Positions 16,433 through 24,736 of a stretch of 58,923 nt of DNA are shown one piece after another. Positions within the stretch are counted from its first letter, which is position 1; each line of letters opens with the position of its first letter. The notes beneath the pieces are model-generated. The model saw nothing but the letters and a program-made list of their open reading frames with translations, did not search any database and was not told the DNA's origin. The position numbers and the translations under genes were made by a program. The DNA is from an uncultured Alphaproteobacteria bacterium (GTDB lineage Bacteria > Pseudomonadota > Alphaproteobacteria > RF32 > CAG-239), in the NCBI GenBank assembly GCA_944391415.1, contig CALXTM010000011.1, forward strand, positions 1 through 58,923, read 5' to 3'.

Positions 16433-17545
16433 ATGATAACTAAAAGACAGTTGAAGCGGTTGGAAGGACTTTTGTTGCTTATTTTAATCAATAAGACAGG
16501 CAGCAAACGCAAGGCTGCGGCGTCTGCCGGTATTTCTGTTGACACGGCAACCAAATATTTGAATTTTCTTAAAGATGAGCTGGGATTTAGACTAACTGTT
16601 GCATCACATAACTGCAAATTGACCACCAGAGCAAGAGCTTTGGTCGGTAAAATACAAAATATTTTTGCCTGCAACTTGTTAGCGGGAAAAAACAATTTTA
16701 ATCTTATGGACTTAAAAAATCTGCGCAGTGTTTTTTATCTTAAAGCTGTAACCGTCTTTGGCAATAAACACAATGCATCGCAAATGCTGGCTGCCTCGGT
16801 GGAAACAATTAACGGATATATTAAATATTTAGAACAACTGCTTGGAACCCCCATATTAAAAACCGACAACAGGGGTTCGTATCTTACGGAAACAGGTAAA
16901 AAAATTTTGCTAAAAGCTGATGGTCTGCTCGATATTATTGAATATATCAAAAGTTTTTCACCAACCTGCCAAGATAAAAAAATAAGATTGGCCTTGGCGC
17001 GCGAAATAGATGCCTCGATTATTAACAATCAAGAAAATAACCTAAAACAAGATATTATGACATTTGCCGATGACCCTAATCTGCATAGTGATGACTGGGA
17101 TATTGCAATTACCTATTCTCAGCCGTGGGATACCGATTTGATAATTATTTGTCAAAAACAAATTCCTTGCGGATTTTTTGCCAGTAAAGAATATCTTGAT
17201 ACTTTCGGCCGACCAAAGGATTTAGATGATGTTAAACAGCATCACCGAATTTTGGATGGAAGCTCAAGACCTTATGCCGATAAAAAATATCGCAACATTT
17301 TGCAAGGATGCCATATTATTTGCCCGGTAACCAGTGTCAACATAATATTGACTGATATGGCTTGCAACGGAGCCGGAATTTGTATCGTACCGATTACAAT
17401 TGCCAAAGAAAATCTGATATATTTGGATAATTTGCCCTGTGAATCAACAGCAACACTATACTTATCAGCTCACAAAAATATCAAAGATTTGCCGGTCTTT
17501 CAAAACGCCATAAACGAATATTCAAATCTGCTTGCGCAAATATAA
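16433..17545 (+). CDS. LysR-type regulator with two tandem HTH domains
   Basis: A 370-aa transcription regulator. Residues about 1-75 form one LysR-like winged HTH (KAAASAGISVDTATKYLNFL, ending KLTTRARAL). Residues about 93-165 form a second and more typical one (NASQMLAASVETINGYIKYL, then LTETGKKIL). A LysR-type substrate domain follows (about 175-370), including IAITYSQPW and CIVPITIA. Standard LysR proteins have one HTH and about 300 residues. GAGAGG precedes the ATG. It is divergent from queA and convergent with comF, so no target is evident from context. Confidence 0.75.
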   Translation: MITKRQLKRLEGLLLLILINKTGSKRKAAASAGISVDTATKYLNFLKDELGFRLTVASHNCKLTTRARALVGKIQNIFACNLLAGKNNFNLMDLKNLRSVFYLKAVTVFGNKHNASQMLAASVETINGYIKYLEQLLGTPILKTDNRGSYLTETGKKILLKADGLLDIIEYIKSFSPTCQDKKIRLALAREIDASIINNQENNLKQDIMTFADDPNLHSDDWDIAITYSQPWDTDLIIICQKQIPCGFFASKEYLDTFGRPKDLDDVKQHHRILDGSSRPYADKKYRNILQGCHIICPVTSVNIILTDMACNGAGICIVPITIAKENLIYLDNLPCESTATLYLSAHKNIKDLPVFQNAINEYSNLLAQI

Positions 17546-17549
17546 ATAT

Positions 17550-18269
17550 TTATAGCACTCTGGCAACGGTTAGGCTGTCAATTGATTTTGGCCTGGCCTT
17601 TTTTATGGCATAGGCACATTCTTTTAAGGTCGTACCGGTGGTCAAAACATCATCAATTAACAACACATGTTTATTTTGAAGTGCGGCGACATTTTTTAGT
17701 CTGAAAGCCCCTTTGACATTGGTTAGTCTTTCGGACCCGCTGCACTCAACCTGAGGACGCGTCATTTTGGATTTTATAACCGCATTATAACAGACTTTAA
17801 CGCCTGATAATTTTCCAAGTTCTTTGGCTAATAAGGCAGATTGATTGTATTTGCGCTTTAACAATCTGGTATAATGCAGAGGGACCGGAATAATTACATC
17901 AACCCCTGCTGCAAAAATGTCTTTGCCGGCAACATACAACATCTTAGCAAGTAATGATGCCAAATCCGTATGGTCATGAAATTTGAAATCCAAAATCAGC
18001 TTTTGCGAAAAATTATCATAAGCACAGGCCGAGCGCGAAAAACGAAAAATTTGCCGCGGATGAGCCAGACATCTGCCGCAAATATGATGTCCCCTTTTAT
18101 CAATAAAATCACCTTGCGGTTGACCGCAACGATAACATACATTATCGGAAATAAAATCTATATTCTCAATACATTCATCGCAAATGCCCTGGTCAATCTG
18201 CAAAACACGACCGCAAATTGCACACCGAGGCGGCAAAATGAAACCAAAAAAATTTTGCAACAAGCTCAT
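17550..18269 (-). CDS. ComF-family phosphoribosyltransferase
   Basis: A 239-aa ComF/GntX-type protein. The N-terminal zinc-ribbon region has paired cysteines (CAICG, CDEC, CYRCG, CGRC), and the C-terminal PRTase domain has the PRPP loop VLLIDDVLTTGTTLKEC and PVPLHYTRLLKRKYNQSALLA. ComF proteins take part in DNA uptake in competent bacteria, but many alphaproteobacterial members have no proven role. The ATG overlaps the stop of the sucD-like gene (ATGA-type), so it is the last gene of the long minus-strand train beginning at sufB. Confidence 0.88.
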   Translation of the reverse strand: MSLLQNFFGFILPPRCAICGRVLQIDQGICDECIENIDFISDNVCYRCGQPQGDFIDKRGHHICGRCLAHPRQIFRFSRSACAYDNFSQKLILDFKFHDHTDLASLLAKMLYVAGKDIFAAGVDVIIPVPLHYTRLLKRKYNQSALLAKELGKLSGVKVCYNAVIKSKMTRPQVECSGSERLTNVKGAFRLKNVAALQNKHVLLIDDVLTTGTTLKECAYAIKKARPKSIDSLTVARVL

Positions 18270-19135
18270 TGCAGTTTGGCCAGCTCAAGATGAATATCGT
18301 TAATATGATTAACTACTATCATGCCGGCATCAGAAAGGGCATCTTTTTTGTCTTGGACCGATATATAGCCTTTGGTTATAATGTCTCCGGCATAGCCCAT
18401 CTTATGGCCAAAAGGAATGGCATTGCCGGCAATAAATACTATAACCGGTTTTTTATGCTTAAGTTTTTTGTACCAGCTTGCCGCAACCTCTTCAAAAGCC
18501 CCGCCAAGCTGGCCAATCATTACTATTGCCTTGGTGGCAGAATCGGAATTAAAGGCCTTGATGGCATCTATAAAGTCCATGCCAATTAAAATATCATCGC
18601 CCAAGCCTATAACGGTTGATTGGCCTTTACCGGCTCTTTTGGTTTCCAAAACAGCCTCGTAGGTAAGCGTTGATGATCTTGAGACGATGCCAATATCTCC
18701 CGGATTATGAATATTCTCTGGGAAAATACCAAGTCTTGCTTCGCCCGGAGTTATAATACCTGGGGTGTTGGGGCCGATAAATTTAGTCTTGGAGCCTTTT
18801 AACATCGATTTGATTTCTAACATATCTTTGAGCGGAACTCCGTCGGCGATGCTGACAACCAAGTCAAGCTCTGCCTCAACTGCCTCGCGTAATGCCGATT
18901 TGACCGCTTTGGCCGGAACATACATAATACTTGCCGTGGCTTGGGTTTCGGCGACGGCCTCTTTTACCGTATCAAACACCGGCAGATTGAGGTGCAAACT
19001 TCCGCCTTTGCCAGGAGTAACACCACCGACAACTTGAGTCCCGCAATCAAGCGAACGCTGAATATGAAAAGAAGCCTGCGTACCGGTAATGCCTTGGCAA
19101 ATAACTTTGGTATTTTTATTTACAAAAACCGACAT
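18266..19135 (-). CDS. SucD-like succinyl-CoA ligase alpha subunit, active His replaced
   Basis: The 289-aa protein matches the alpha subunit of succinyl-CoA synthetase along its length: NTKVICQGITGTQ, GGVTPGKGG, the CoA domain, GIVSRSSTLTYE and IVMIGQLGG. However, the phosphohistidine motif GHAGA is GYAGD here (Tyr codon at 18392-18394), GEIGG is GQLGG, and GPNCPG is GPNTPG. The histidine that carries the phosphate and a glutamate that contacts it are therefore both lost. A canonical succinyl-CoA synthetase reaction looks impossible unless another residue substitutes (there is a histidine three residues earlier, GHKMGY). It starts directly after the sucC-like stop, with GGAGG upstream. Confidence 0.85.
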   Translation of the reverse strand: MSVFVNKNTKVICQGITGTQASFHIQRSLDCGTQVVGGVTPGKGGSLHLNLPVFDTVKEAVAETQATASIMYVPAKAVKSALREAVEAELDLVVSIADGVPLKDMLEIKSMLKGSKTKFIGPNTPGIITPGEARLGIFPENIHNPGDIGIVSRSSTLTYEAVLETKRAGKGQSTVIGLGDDILIGMDFIDAIKAFNSDSATKAIVMIGQLGGAFEEVAASWYKKLKHKKPVIVFIAGNAIPFGHKMGYAGDIITKGYISVQDKKDALSDAGMIVVNHINDIHLELAKLQ

Positions 19136-20338
19136 TTATGCTGCCTCCTCCAATGCTTTGACCAATTTGTCAATTGATTCTTCCATCGTATCGGCCCAAA
19201 TTATCGGCAAACGAGAATTTTCCAATATCTCTTTGGCGCGAGCCTGGTTGGTACCCTCAAAACGAACGACCATCGGGACATTTAGCCCAACCTCGGATGC
19301 GGCTGATATTATGCCGTCGGCTATTAAATCACAACGCAAAAAACCACCCAAAATATTGAGTAATATTCCTTCGACCCGAGGATTGGTCATGATTATTTTG
19401 ATACCTGAGGCTATTTTGTCTTTGTCAACACCACCTTTGACGTTGATAAAACATGCTGTCCCGGTATTTTTGTCACGAAGGAGATCCATCGCCGTCAGAG
19501 CTACCCCGTCACCGTTGACAATACACCCAACCGAGCCGTCAAACTCACTATAGGTAAATTTGTAGTGGGCGGCCTGTTGCTCACGCTCCGATATTTCGCA
19601 ATCATCTTGCAATAAGTTGATGTCTGGATGTCTGAACAAGGCATTGTCATCAAATGATATCTTGGCATCGAGGGCTATCAACTCACCATTTTTCATTACC
19701 CCAACAGGATTGATTTCTATCATTGAGGCATCATTTTCCCAAAATGCTTTATGTAAAGAATTAACCAGCCGTTCCAAAGATTTGTGCGAACGCTGTGAAA
19801 GCTTCAAGAATTTCATAATCTGAGCTATTTGCTCGGAGGTTATTTTTTCTTCCAAACCAAGAGTTACTTTGAGAATCTTCTCTGGCTTGGTTAAGGCAAC
19901 CTGCAATACATCACCATCATAATCTTTGGCAACCAGCAAGGTAAGCTCAGCGGCAACCCGGCTGACGGCAATTGCCATATAAAAGGCTTTTTCGACCGCG
20001 CAAAAGGACTCTACATAAATACGATTGACCTTTTTGCCTGACGGACCTGTTTGCACTGTAACCAATGTGGAGCCTAACATCTCATCGGCATTTGCGCGAA
20101 TCTTGCGACGCGATGTTACAATCCTTATGCCGCCTTCGGCTCCGGCATCCTTTTCCAAAAAATAGCCATTTTTACGAGCACCTGATTGTATTTGAGCTTT
20201 TAAAACCCAGGGACCTTTTTCCGAAACCTTGTCTGCCGCTTCTCTTGCCTCGTTGGGGGTATAGGCTATCATTCCTTTGGGAATCTTAACACCATAGCGA
20301 CTCAAAATTTTTTTGGCCTGATATTCATGTATGTTCAT
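19136..20338 (-). CDS. SucC-like succinyl-CoA ligase beta subunit, divergent
   Basis: The 400-aa protein begins MNIHEYQAKKILSRYG like SucC and keeps MIEINPVGV, the NALFRHPD segment, CIVNGDGVALTAMD and LLNILGGFLRCDLIADGI. The ATP-grasp loop, normally HAGGRGKAGG, is replaced by a longer QSGARKNGYFLEK segment, and FLDVGGGA is FINVKGGV. Nucleotide handling is therefore probably altered. I use the ATG at 20338, with AGAGG upstream; the longer frame needs a TTG. It sits 16 nt after sufE and is followed immediately by the equally divergent alpha subunit, so the two have diverged together. Confidence 0.82.
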   Translation of the reverse strand: MNIHEYQAKKILSRYGVKIPKGMIAYTPNEAREAADKVSEKGPWVLKAQIQSGARKNGYFLEKDAGAEGGIRIVTSRRKIRANADEMLGSTLVTVQTGPSGKKVNRIYVESFCAVEKAFYMAIAVSRVAAELTLLVAKDYDGDVLQVALTKPEKILKVTLGLEEKITSEQIAQIMKFLKLSQRSHKSLERLVNSLHKAFWENDASMIEINPVGVMKNGELIALDAKISFDDNALFRHPDINLLQDDCEISEREQQAAHYKFTYSEFDGSVGCIVNGDGVALTAMDLLRDKNTGTACFINVKGGVDKDKIASGIKIIMTNPRVEGILLNILGGFLRCDLIADGIISAASEVGLNVPMVVRFEGTNQARAKEILENSRLPIIWADTMEESIDKLVKALEEAA

Positions 20339-20354
20339 ATACCGCAAACCTCTG

Positions 20355-20753
20355 CTATAGAATATCGGCGTAGTGTCTTATCTTGGCAATCATGGCCTCA
20401 AGTCCGTTACGCCTGCTCGGAGACAAATGCTCTTTTAAGCCCAGTTTAGCAAAAATATCGTCAACTGCAACCGCTTTAATTTCTGATGGGGATTTATTAT
20501 TATAAATAAGCAAAACAATTGCTATTAGCCCTTTGACTATCATGGCATCACTGTCTCCTTGGAAGCTTATGATATCATTGCTCTTGCAAGGAATAAGCCA
20601 AACCTGAGACTGGCAGCCTTTGACCAACCATTCATCAGTTTTTTTATCGGCCGACAAAGACGGCATTTTCTCACCTAAGTCTATAATATAACGATATTTA
20701 TCTTCCCAGGAATCCAAAAATGCAAAATTTTCTATCAGTTCTTCTATTGTCAT
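20355..20753 (-). CDS. sufE: Cysteine desulfuration protein SufE
   Basis: SufE accepts persulfide sulfur from SufS and hands it to the SufBCD scaffold. The 132-aa protein has the acceptor cysteine in VKGCQSQVW, an N-terminal LIENFAFLDSWEDKYRYIIDLG and the C-terminal LSPSRRNGLEAM helix, all typical. It is part of the SUF gene train, between the sufT-like gene and the sucC-like gene. Confidence 0.95.
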   Translation of the reverse strand: MTIEELIENFAFLDSWEDKYRYIIDLGEKMPSLSADKKTDEWLVKGCQSQVWLIPCKSNDIISFQGDSDAMIVKGLIAIVLLIYNNKSPSEIKAVAVDDIFAKLGLKEHLSPSRRNGLEAMIAKIRHYADIL

Positions 20754-20824
20754 GTCTTTTTCCGTAAATGTTTTATCTTATTTGAGAGTTTAGAGAATAT
20801 TCGGAATAAAAACAACTTCTTATT

Positions 20825-21214
20825 CTAGAAAAGCTCAAACATTTCTTTGGCCTCGTCGCTCAGCATATCAAAGCTCCAGGCCGGCTCCCAAACTATTTTG
20901 ACCTCAACTTGACCAACACCTTTGGTGGCAGCAAGTGCCTCAGCGGCTTGCTTTGGCAGTTCTCCGGCGACGGGGCACATCGGCGAGGTCACCGTCATCT
21001 CGACATAAACATCGCCGTTTTCTTTTTGCTCTAGTTTGTAGACCAAGCCCATATCCCAGATATTTACCATTATCTCGGGATCAGACACGGTTTTCAAGGC
21101 CGCTATCAAATCATCTCGCGTGGCTTTGGGGCTTTCTTTATCAAGCGGAGCGCCTGCTGTGGCAATATAGTCCTTTTTATATGCTTCGGGATTAATGTCT
21201 AATATTTCTTCCAT
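20825..21214 (-). CDS. SufT-like MIP18/DUF59 Fe-S maturation factor
   Basis: A 129-aa protein with the MIP18 (DUF59) domain: AALKTVSDPEIMVNIWDMGL, then EMTVTSPMCPVAGELP with the conserved cysteine, and VKIVWEPAWSFDMLSDEAK. SufT proteins of this family help to mature Fe-S proteins within SUF operons. The ATG at 21214 is 11 nt after sufS; upstream frame extension lies inside sufS and is not protein-like. The first 40 residues are a charged extension not seen in the shortest homologues. Confidence 0.9.
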   Translation of the reverse strand: MEEILDINPEAYKKDYIATAGAPLDKESPKATRDDLIAALKTVSDPEIMVNIWDMGLVYKLEQKENGDVYVEMTVTSPMCPVAGELPKQAAEALAATKGVGQVEVKIVWEPAWSFDMLSDEAKEMFELF

Positions 21215-21224
21215 AGTTTTTGCT

Positions 21225-22439
21225 CTAAAAAAATGTTTTGGCTTTATTGATGGCTCTAACCAAAATATCAATATCTTCTTTGGTGGTATAAAGCCCCAAA
21301 GATGCTCTGGCAACCGAAGAATAGCCCATACGTTGAACAAGGGGAGCCGCGCAATGATGCCCAACCCTTATGGCAACACCTTCTTTGTCCAAAATAAAAG
21401 CCAAATCTTGCGGATGTATTCCATCTACCACAAAAGAAAATACACCGCCCTTGCCTTTGGCTGTACCAATTTGACGCAAACCATCAATTGACGAAAGCTT
21501 AGCAATGGTATAGGCTGTCAACTCGTTTTCATGAGATGTGATATTGTCCAAACCAAGGCTCATCATATATTTTAGTGCCTCGGCCAAACCAATAGCCTCG
21601 ACAATGGCCGGAGTACCGGCTTCAAAACGTGCCGGCGGCGGGTCAAACGTGGTATGTTCATAGGTTACGACATCTACCATATCACCACCGCATTGATATG
21701 GCGGCATGGCGTCTAAAAGCTCATATTTGCCATACAAAACTCCGATGCCGGTCGGGCCATAGGTCTTGTGACCGGAAAAAGCCAAAAAATCGCAATCAAG
21801 GGCTTGGACATCCAAACTTTGGTGAACAGCCAACTGGCAGGCATCGACCAAAACCTTGGCTCCTTTGGCATGGGCTAAAGGAATAATCTCTTGAAGTGGA
21901 AAAATTGTTCCCAAAACATTGGACATCCCGGTAATGGCAACAAGCTTAGTGTTTGGGGTCAACTTGCGGCTAAAGTCTTCCATATCAAAAGAACCATCAT
22001 CATTGACGCGGCAAATATTAAGTTTGAAACCTATCTCATCGCGCAAAACCTGCCAGGTAACAAGATTGGCATGATGTTCGGCCTCGGAAATTAAAACCTC
22101 ATCACCTGATTTTAGAAATTTGCGCCCCCAGGAGGCCGCAACCAAGTTTATTGACTCGGTGGCACTGCGGGTAAAGACTATTTCCGATGAAGATTTGGCA
22201 TTAAGAAATTTTTGCACCGTATTACGCGCTTCTTCAAAAGCTGAGGTTATTTCTTCAGACAGCAAATAAGACCCGCGATGAACGTTGGAATATTCATGCA
22301 AATACATCTCGTTCATTTTATCAATGACGACCTTGGGCTTTTGCGCTGAGGCGGCCGAATCCAAAAATGTATTTGGACAGCCATTAATTTTTAAGGCCAA
22401 AATCGGAAAATCTTTTCTTATTGCATCTACATCATACAT
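21225..22439 (-). CDS. sufS: Cysteine desulfurase SufS
   Basis: SufS is a PLP enzyme that removes sulfur from cysteine for Fe-S assembly. The 404-aa protein has EAEHHANLVTWQ, the PLP lysine in FSGHKTYGPTGIGVLYG, RFEAGTPAIVEAIG and the catalytic cysteine in RVGHHCAAPL, the group II (SufS) pattern. AAGG lies upstream of the ATG. It belongs to the SUF train between sufD and the sufT-like gene. Confidence 0.96.
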   Translation of the reverse strand: MYDVDAIRKDFPILALKINGCPNTFLDSAASAQKPKVVIDKMNEMYLHEYSNVHRGSYLLSEEITSAFEEARNTVQKFLNAKSSSEIVFTRSATESINLVAASWGRKFLKSGDEVLISEAEHHANLVTWQVLRDEIGFKLNICRVNDDGSFDMEDFSRKLTPNTKLVAITGMSNVLGTIFPLQEIIPLAHAKGAKVLVDACQLAVHQSLDVQALDCDFLAFSGHKTYGPTGIGVLYGKYELLDAMPPYQCGGDMVDVVTYEHTTFDPPPARFEAGTPAIVEAIGLAEALKYMMSLGLDNITSHENELTAYTIAKLSSIDGLRQIGTAKGKGGVFSFVVDGIHPQDLAFILDKEGVAIRVGHHCAAPLVQRMGYSSVARASLGLYTTKEDIDILVRAINKAKTFF

Positions 22440-22454
22440 ATCTTGGAACCTTTT

Positions 22455-23705
22455 TTAACCAATCTCACCAATAAATGATTTAAACCATAAACGGATATTT
22501 TCATTATCTACTTTGGCAATAATATCATTAAGATAAGCATTTATCAAAATTTGCTTGGCCTCGTCCTTGCCAATGCCGCGCGATTGCATATAAAAAAGCT
22601 GCTCTTTATCAATTTCTCCACTGGCCGAGCCATGCGAGCATTTGACGTCATCGGCAAAAATCTCCAGCTCAGGTTTGACGTCGATTTCGGCTTCGTCACT
22701 TAATAGCATGGCCTTGTGCAACTGATAGCCTTCGGTCTTTATGGCGTGCGGCGCGATATGAATTTTGCCCTGGAAAACTCCTTTGGCTTGGCCTCCGATT
22801 ACGCCTTTGACCAATTGCAAAGATTTGGTATGAGGTGAGAGATGTTCTATATCGGTGGTGGTGTCAATTGTGGCCCAACCATTCATTAGGTAAGCAGCAT
22901 CAACTTGTGAAGCAGCCCCCCGTTCTGCCAAAACAACCTTGGTTTCGTTGCGAGACAAATCGGCACCTTTTTGCAGACATAGGCTTTTATATAGACCATC
23001 GGCCCGGACCTTAACCGAATTTAGTGCTATATGCCCGGCCTTAAACGCCTCGTCTTGAACTTTCCAATGCCTGAGTGCCGCACTTTGCCCTATGTATATT
23101 TCGTTTACGACGTTGACAAAATATGATGACTTTATCTCGCCATCATAGCAATAATATTCCGCAATTTCGGCCGAGGCATAAGCATCAACAATAATTAAAT
23201 TGCGCAAATTATACATCTTGCCGTCTGAATCTGCGCTAACGTGGTTGATAAAGACAAGCGGCATTGCAATATTTGATGATATATGAATATAAACGCCCTC
23301 ATTCAGATAGGCGGAATTGAGTGCTGCAAACGGGTGCTTATCTATATCGGCAAGAGCACCTATCCGGTCTCTTAGATCCGGGCGAAACATTATAGCTTCT
23401 ATAAGCGGAAGAACCTCTACCCCCTCCGGCAGGCTATCATGATGGGAAAAAACACCATTTTCAAAATAAATTCCGCAAGCCTTAAACGGTAATTTAATCG
23501 ATAAACGAGCCGGTGCTTTACCTCCTTGCAAATCGGGAGTAAAATCATTGGCAAAAAAACGATTGGGCTTGGTATATTTCCAGGCCTCGGTTTTGGCGGT
23601 TGGAATGCCTTGGCCGATAAATGCATCTTTGCCGGCCGTCCGAAAATCTTTGAGCCAAGGTATTTCGTTGCCAATCAGCTTTATGTCATGCACAAGTTTA
23701 GTCAT
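22455..23705 (-). CDS. sufD: Fe-S cluster assembly scaffold component SufD
   Basis: SufD pairs with SufB in the SufBC2D scaffold. The 416-aa protein has the beta-helix core and the family C-terminal signature KPELEIFADDVKCSHGSASG followed by LFYMQSRGIGKDEAKQ. The N-terminal part includes TAKTEAWKYTKPNRF, also typical. The start overlaps the sufC stop, so translation is coupled. Confidence 0.95.
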   Translation of the reverse strand: MTKLVHDIKLIGNEIPWLKDFRTAGKDAFIGQGIPTAKTEAWKYTKPNRFFANDFTPDLQGGKAPARLSIKLPFKACGIYFENGVFSHHDSLPEGVEVLPLIEAIMFRPDLRDRIGALADIDKHPFAALNSAYLNEGVYIHISSNIAMPLVFINHVSADSDGKMYNLRNLIIVDAYASAEIAEYYCYDGEIKSSYFVNVVNEIYIGQSAALRHWKVQDEAFKAGHIALNSVKVRADGLYKSLCLQKGADLSRNETKVVLAERGAASQVDAAYLMNGWATIDTTTDIEHLSPHTKSLQLVKGVIGGQAKGVFQGKIHIAPHAIKTEGYQLHKAMLLSDEAEIDVKPELEIFADDVKCSHGSASGEIDKEQLFYMQSRGIGKDEAKQILINAYLNDIIAKVDNENIRLWFKSFIGEIG

Positions 23706-24462
23706 TTTTTTCTTTCATAAACTCGGCATAGCCTTTTTGTTCCAGTTCCATTGCCAGCTCTTTGCCACCGGTTCTTACTATCTTGCCGTCAGCATATATA
23801 TGAACAGAATCTGGCACAATATAGTTTAACAGGCGTTGATAATGCGTAATCACCAGCAAGGCATTGTCTTTGGTGTGAAGGGCATTGACACCTTCGGCCA
23901 CAACTCTTAGTGCATCAATATCAAGACCCGAATCAGCCTCGTCCAAAATAGCCAGGGTTGGTTTTAGAATCGACATTTGCAGAGTTTCCAGCCGCTTTTT
24001 CTCGCCACCCGAAAAACCGACATTGACATCGCGTTTAATCATATCAGCGTCAAGGCCTAAGTTTTTGCCCTCTTGGCGCAGGATTTTGATAAATTCCATG
24101 GTATCAAGCTCTGGCATACCTTGATATTTGCGTACGGCATTAACAGCGTGTTTCAAAAACGAAGTAATCGAAACGCCGGGTATTTCAACCGGATATTGCA
24201 TCGACAAAAACAACCCCTCGCGGGCTCTGTCTTCGGCCGAGAGCTTGAGTAAATCCTTGCCTTTAAAATAGACGCGACCTGATGTTATGTGATAGCCCGG
24301 TTTGCCACACAAAATATTGGACAATGTTGATTTGCCGGCGCCGTTTGGCCCCATAAGCGCGTGAATCTCGCCGGCATTTATTGTCAGATTAAACCCTTTG
24401 ATTATCTCTTTGCCGTCAACTCCGGCATATAAATCCTCTATTTCAAGCAGCGGTGTTGCCAT
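23698..24462 (-). CDS. sufC: Fe-S assembly ATPase SufC
   Basis: SufC is the ABC-type ATPase of the SufBCD complex. The 254-aa protein has Walker A GPNGAGKST, the Q-loop SMQYPVEIPG, signature FSGGEKKRLE, Walker B LAILDEADSGLDID and the switch histidine in VITHYQRLL. I use the ATG at 24462 (MATPLLEIE); it overlaps the end of the MazG-like gene by 20 bp. Confidence 0.96.
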   Translation of the reverse strand: MATPLLEIEDLYAGVDGKEIIKGFNLTINAGEIHALMGPNGAGKSTLSNILCGKPGYHITSGRVYFKGKDLLKLSAEDRAREGLFLSMQYPVEIPGVSITSFLKHAVNAVRKYQGMPELDTMEFIKILRQEGKNLGLDADMIKRDVNVGFSGGEKKRLETLQMSILKPTLAILDEADSGLDIDALRVVAEGVNALHTKDNALLVITHYQRLLNYIVPDSVHIYADGKIVRTGGKELAMELEQKGYAEFMKEKND

Positions 24463-24736
24463 GTTCTTTATCCCATTCATCCAAACGTTTGGCTATTTTA
24501 ATTAATTTATTTGCCTTGTAGTCCTCAACCTCTTGGCTGATATTATAGCAACATTTGAGCTGAGACAACATAATCTCTACATCGGCGGTTTCTTCTATCA
24601 GCTCGGCAATGTTGTCTTTTTTGCGGTTGATGTTTTTTAAGATTTCTTTGGTTAACTCGCTCATCTCTTCTATTACCTGAAGCATTTGCGGTTCTTTACC
24701 CCAAGTTTTGAGAGCTCTTTCATAAATTGTTGTCAT
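24443..24736 (-). CDS. MazG-like nucleotide pyrophosphohydrolase
   Basis: A 97-aa all-alpha NTP pyrophosphatase. The metal-binding pattern is present as [11 protein letters not shown] followed by [16 protein letters not shown] (EExxE plus ExxD). Such small MazG-like proteins hydrolyse non-canonical or excess NTPs and are frequent in phages and mobile DNA. The ATG at 24736 overlaps the sufB stop by 4 bp, and its own end overlaps sufC, so it is translated within the SUF operon. This position is unusual; sufB and sufC are normally adjacent. Confidence 0.8.
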   Translation of the reverse strand: MTTIYERALKTWGKEPQMLQVIEEMSELTKEILKNINRKKDNIAELIEETADVEIMLSQLKCCYNISQEVEDYKANKLIKIAKRLDEWDKEHGNTAA

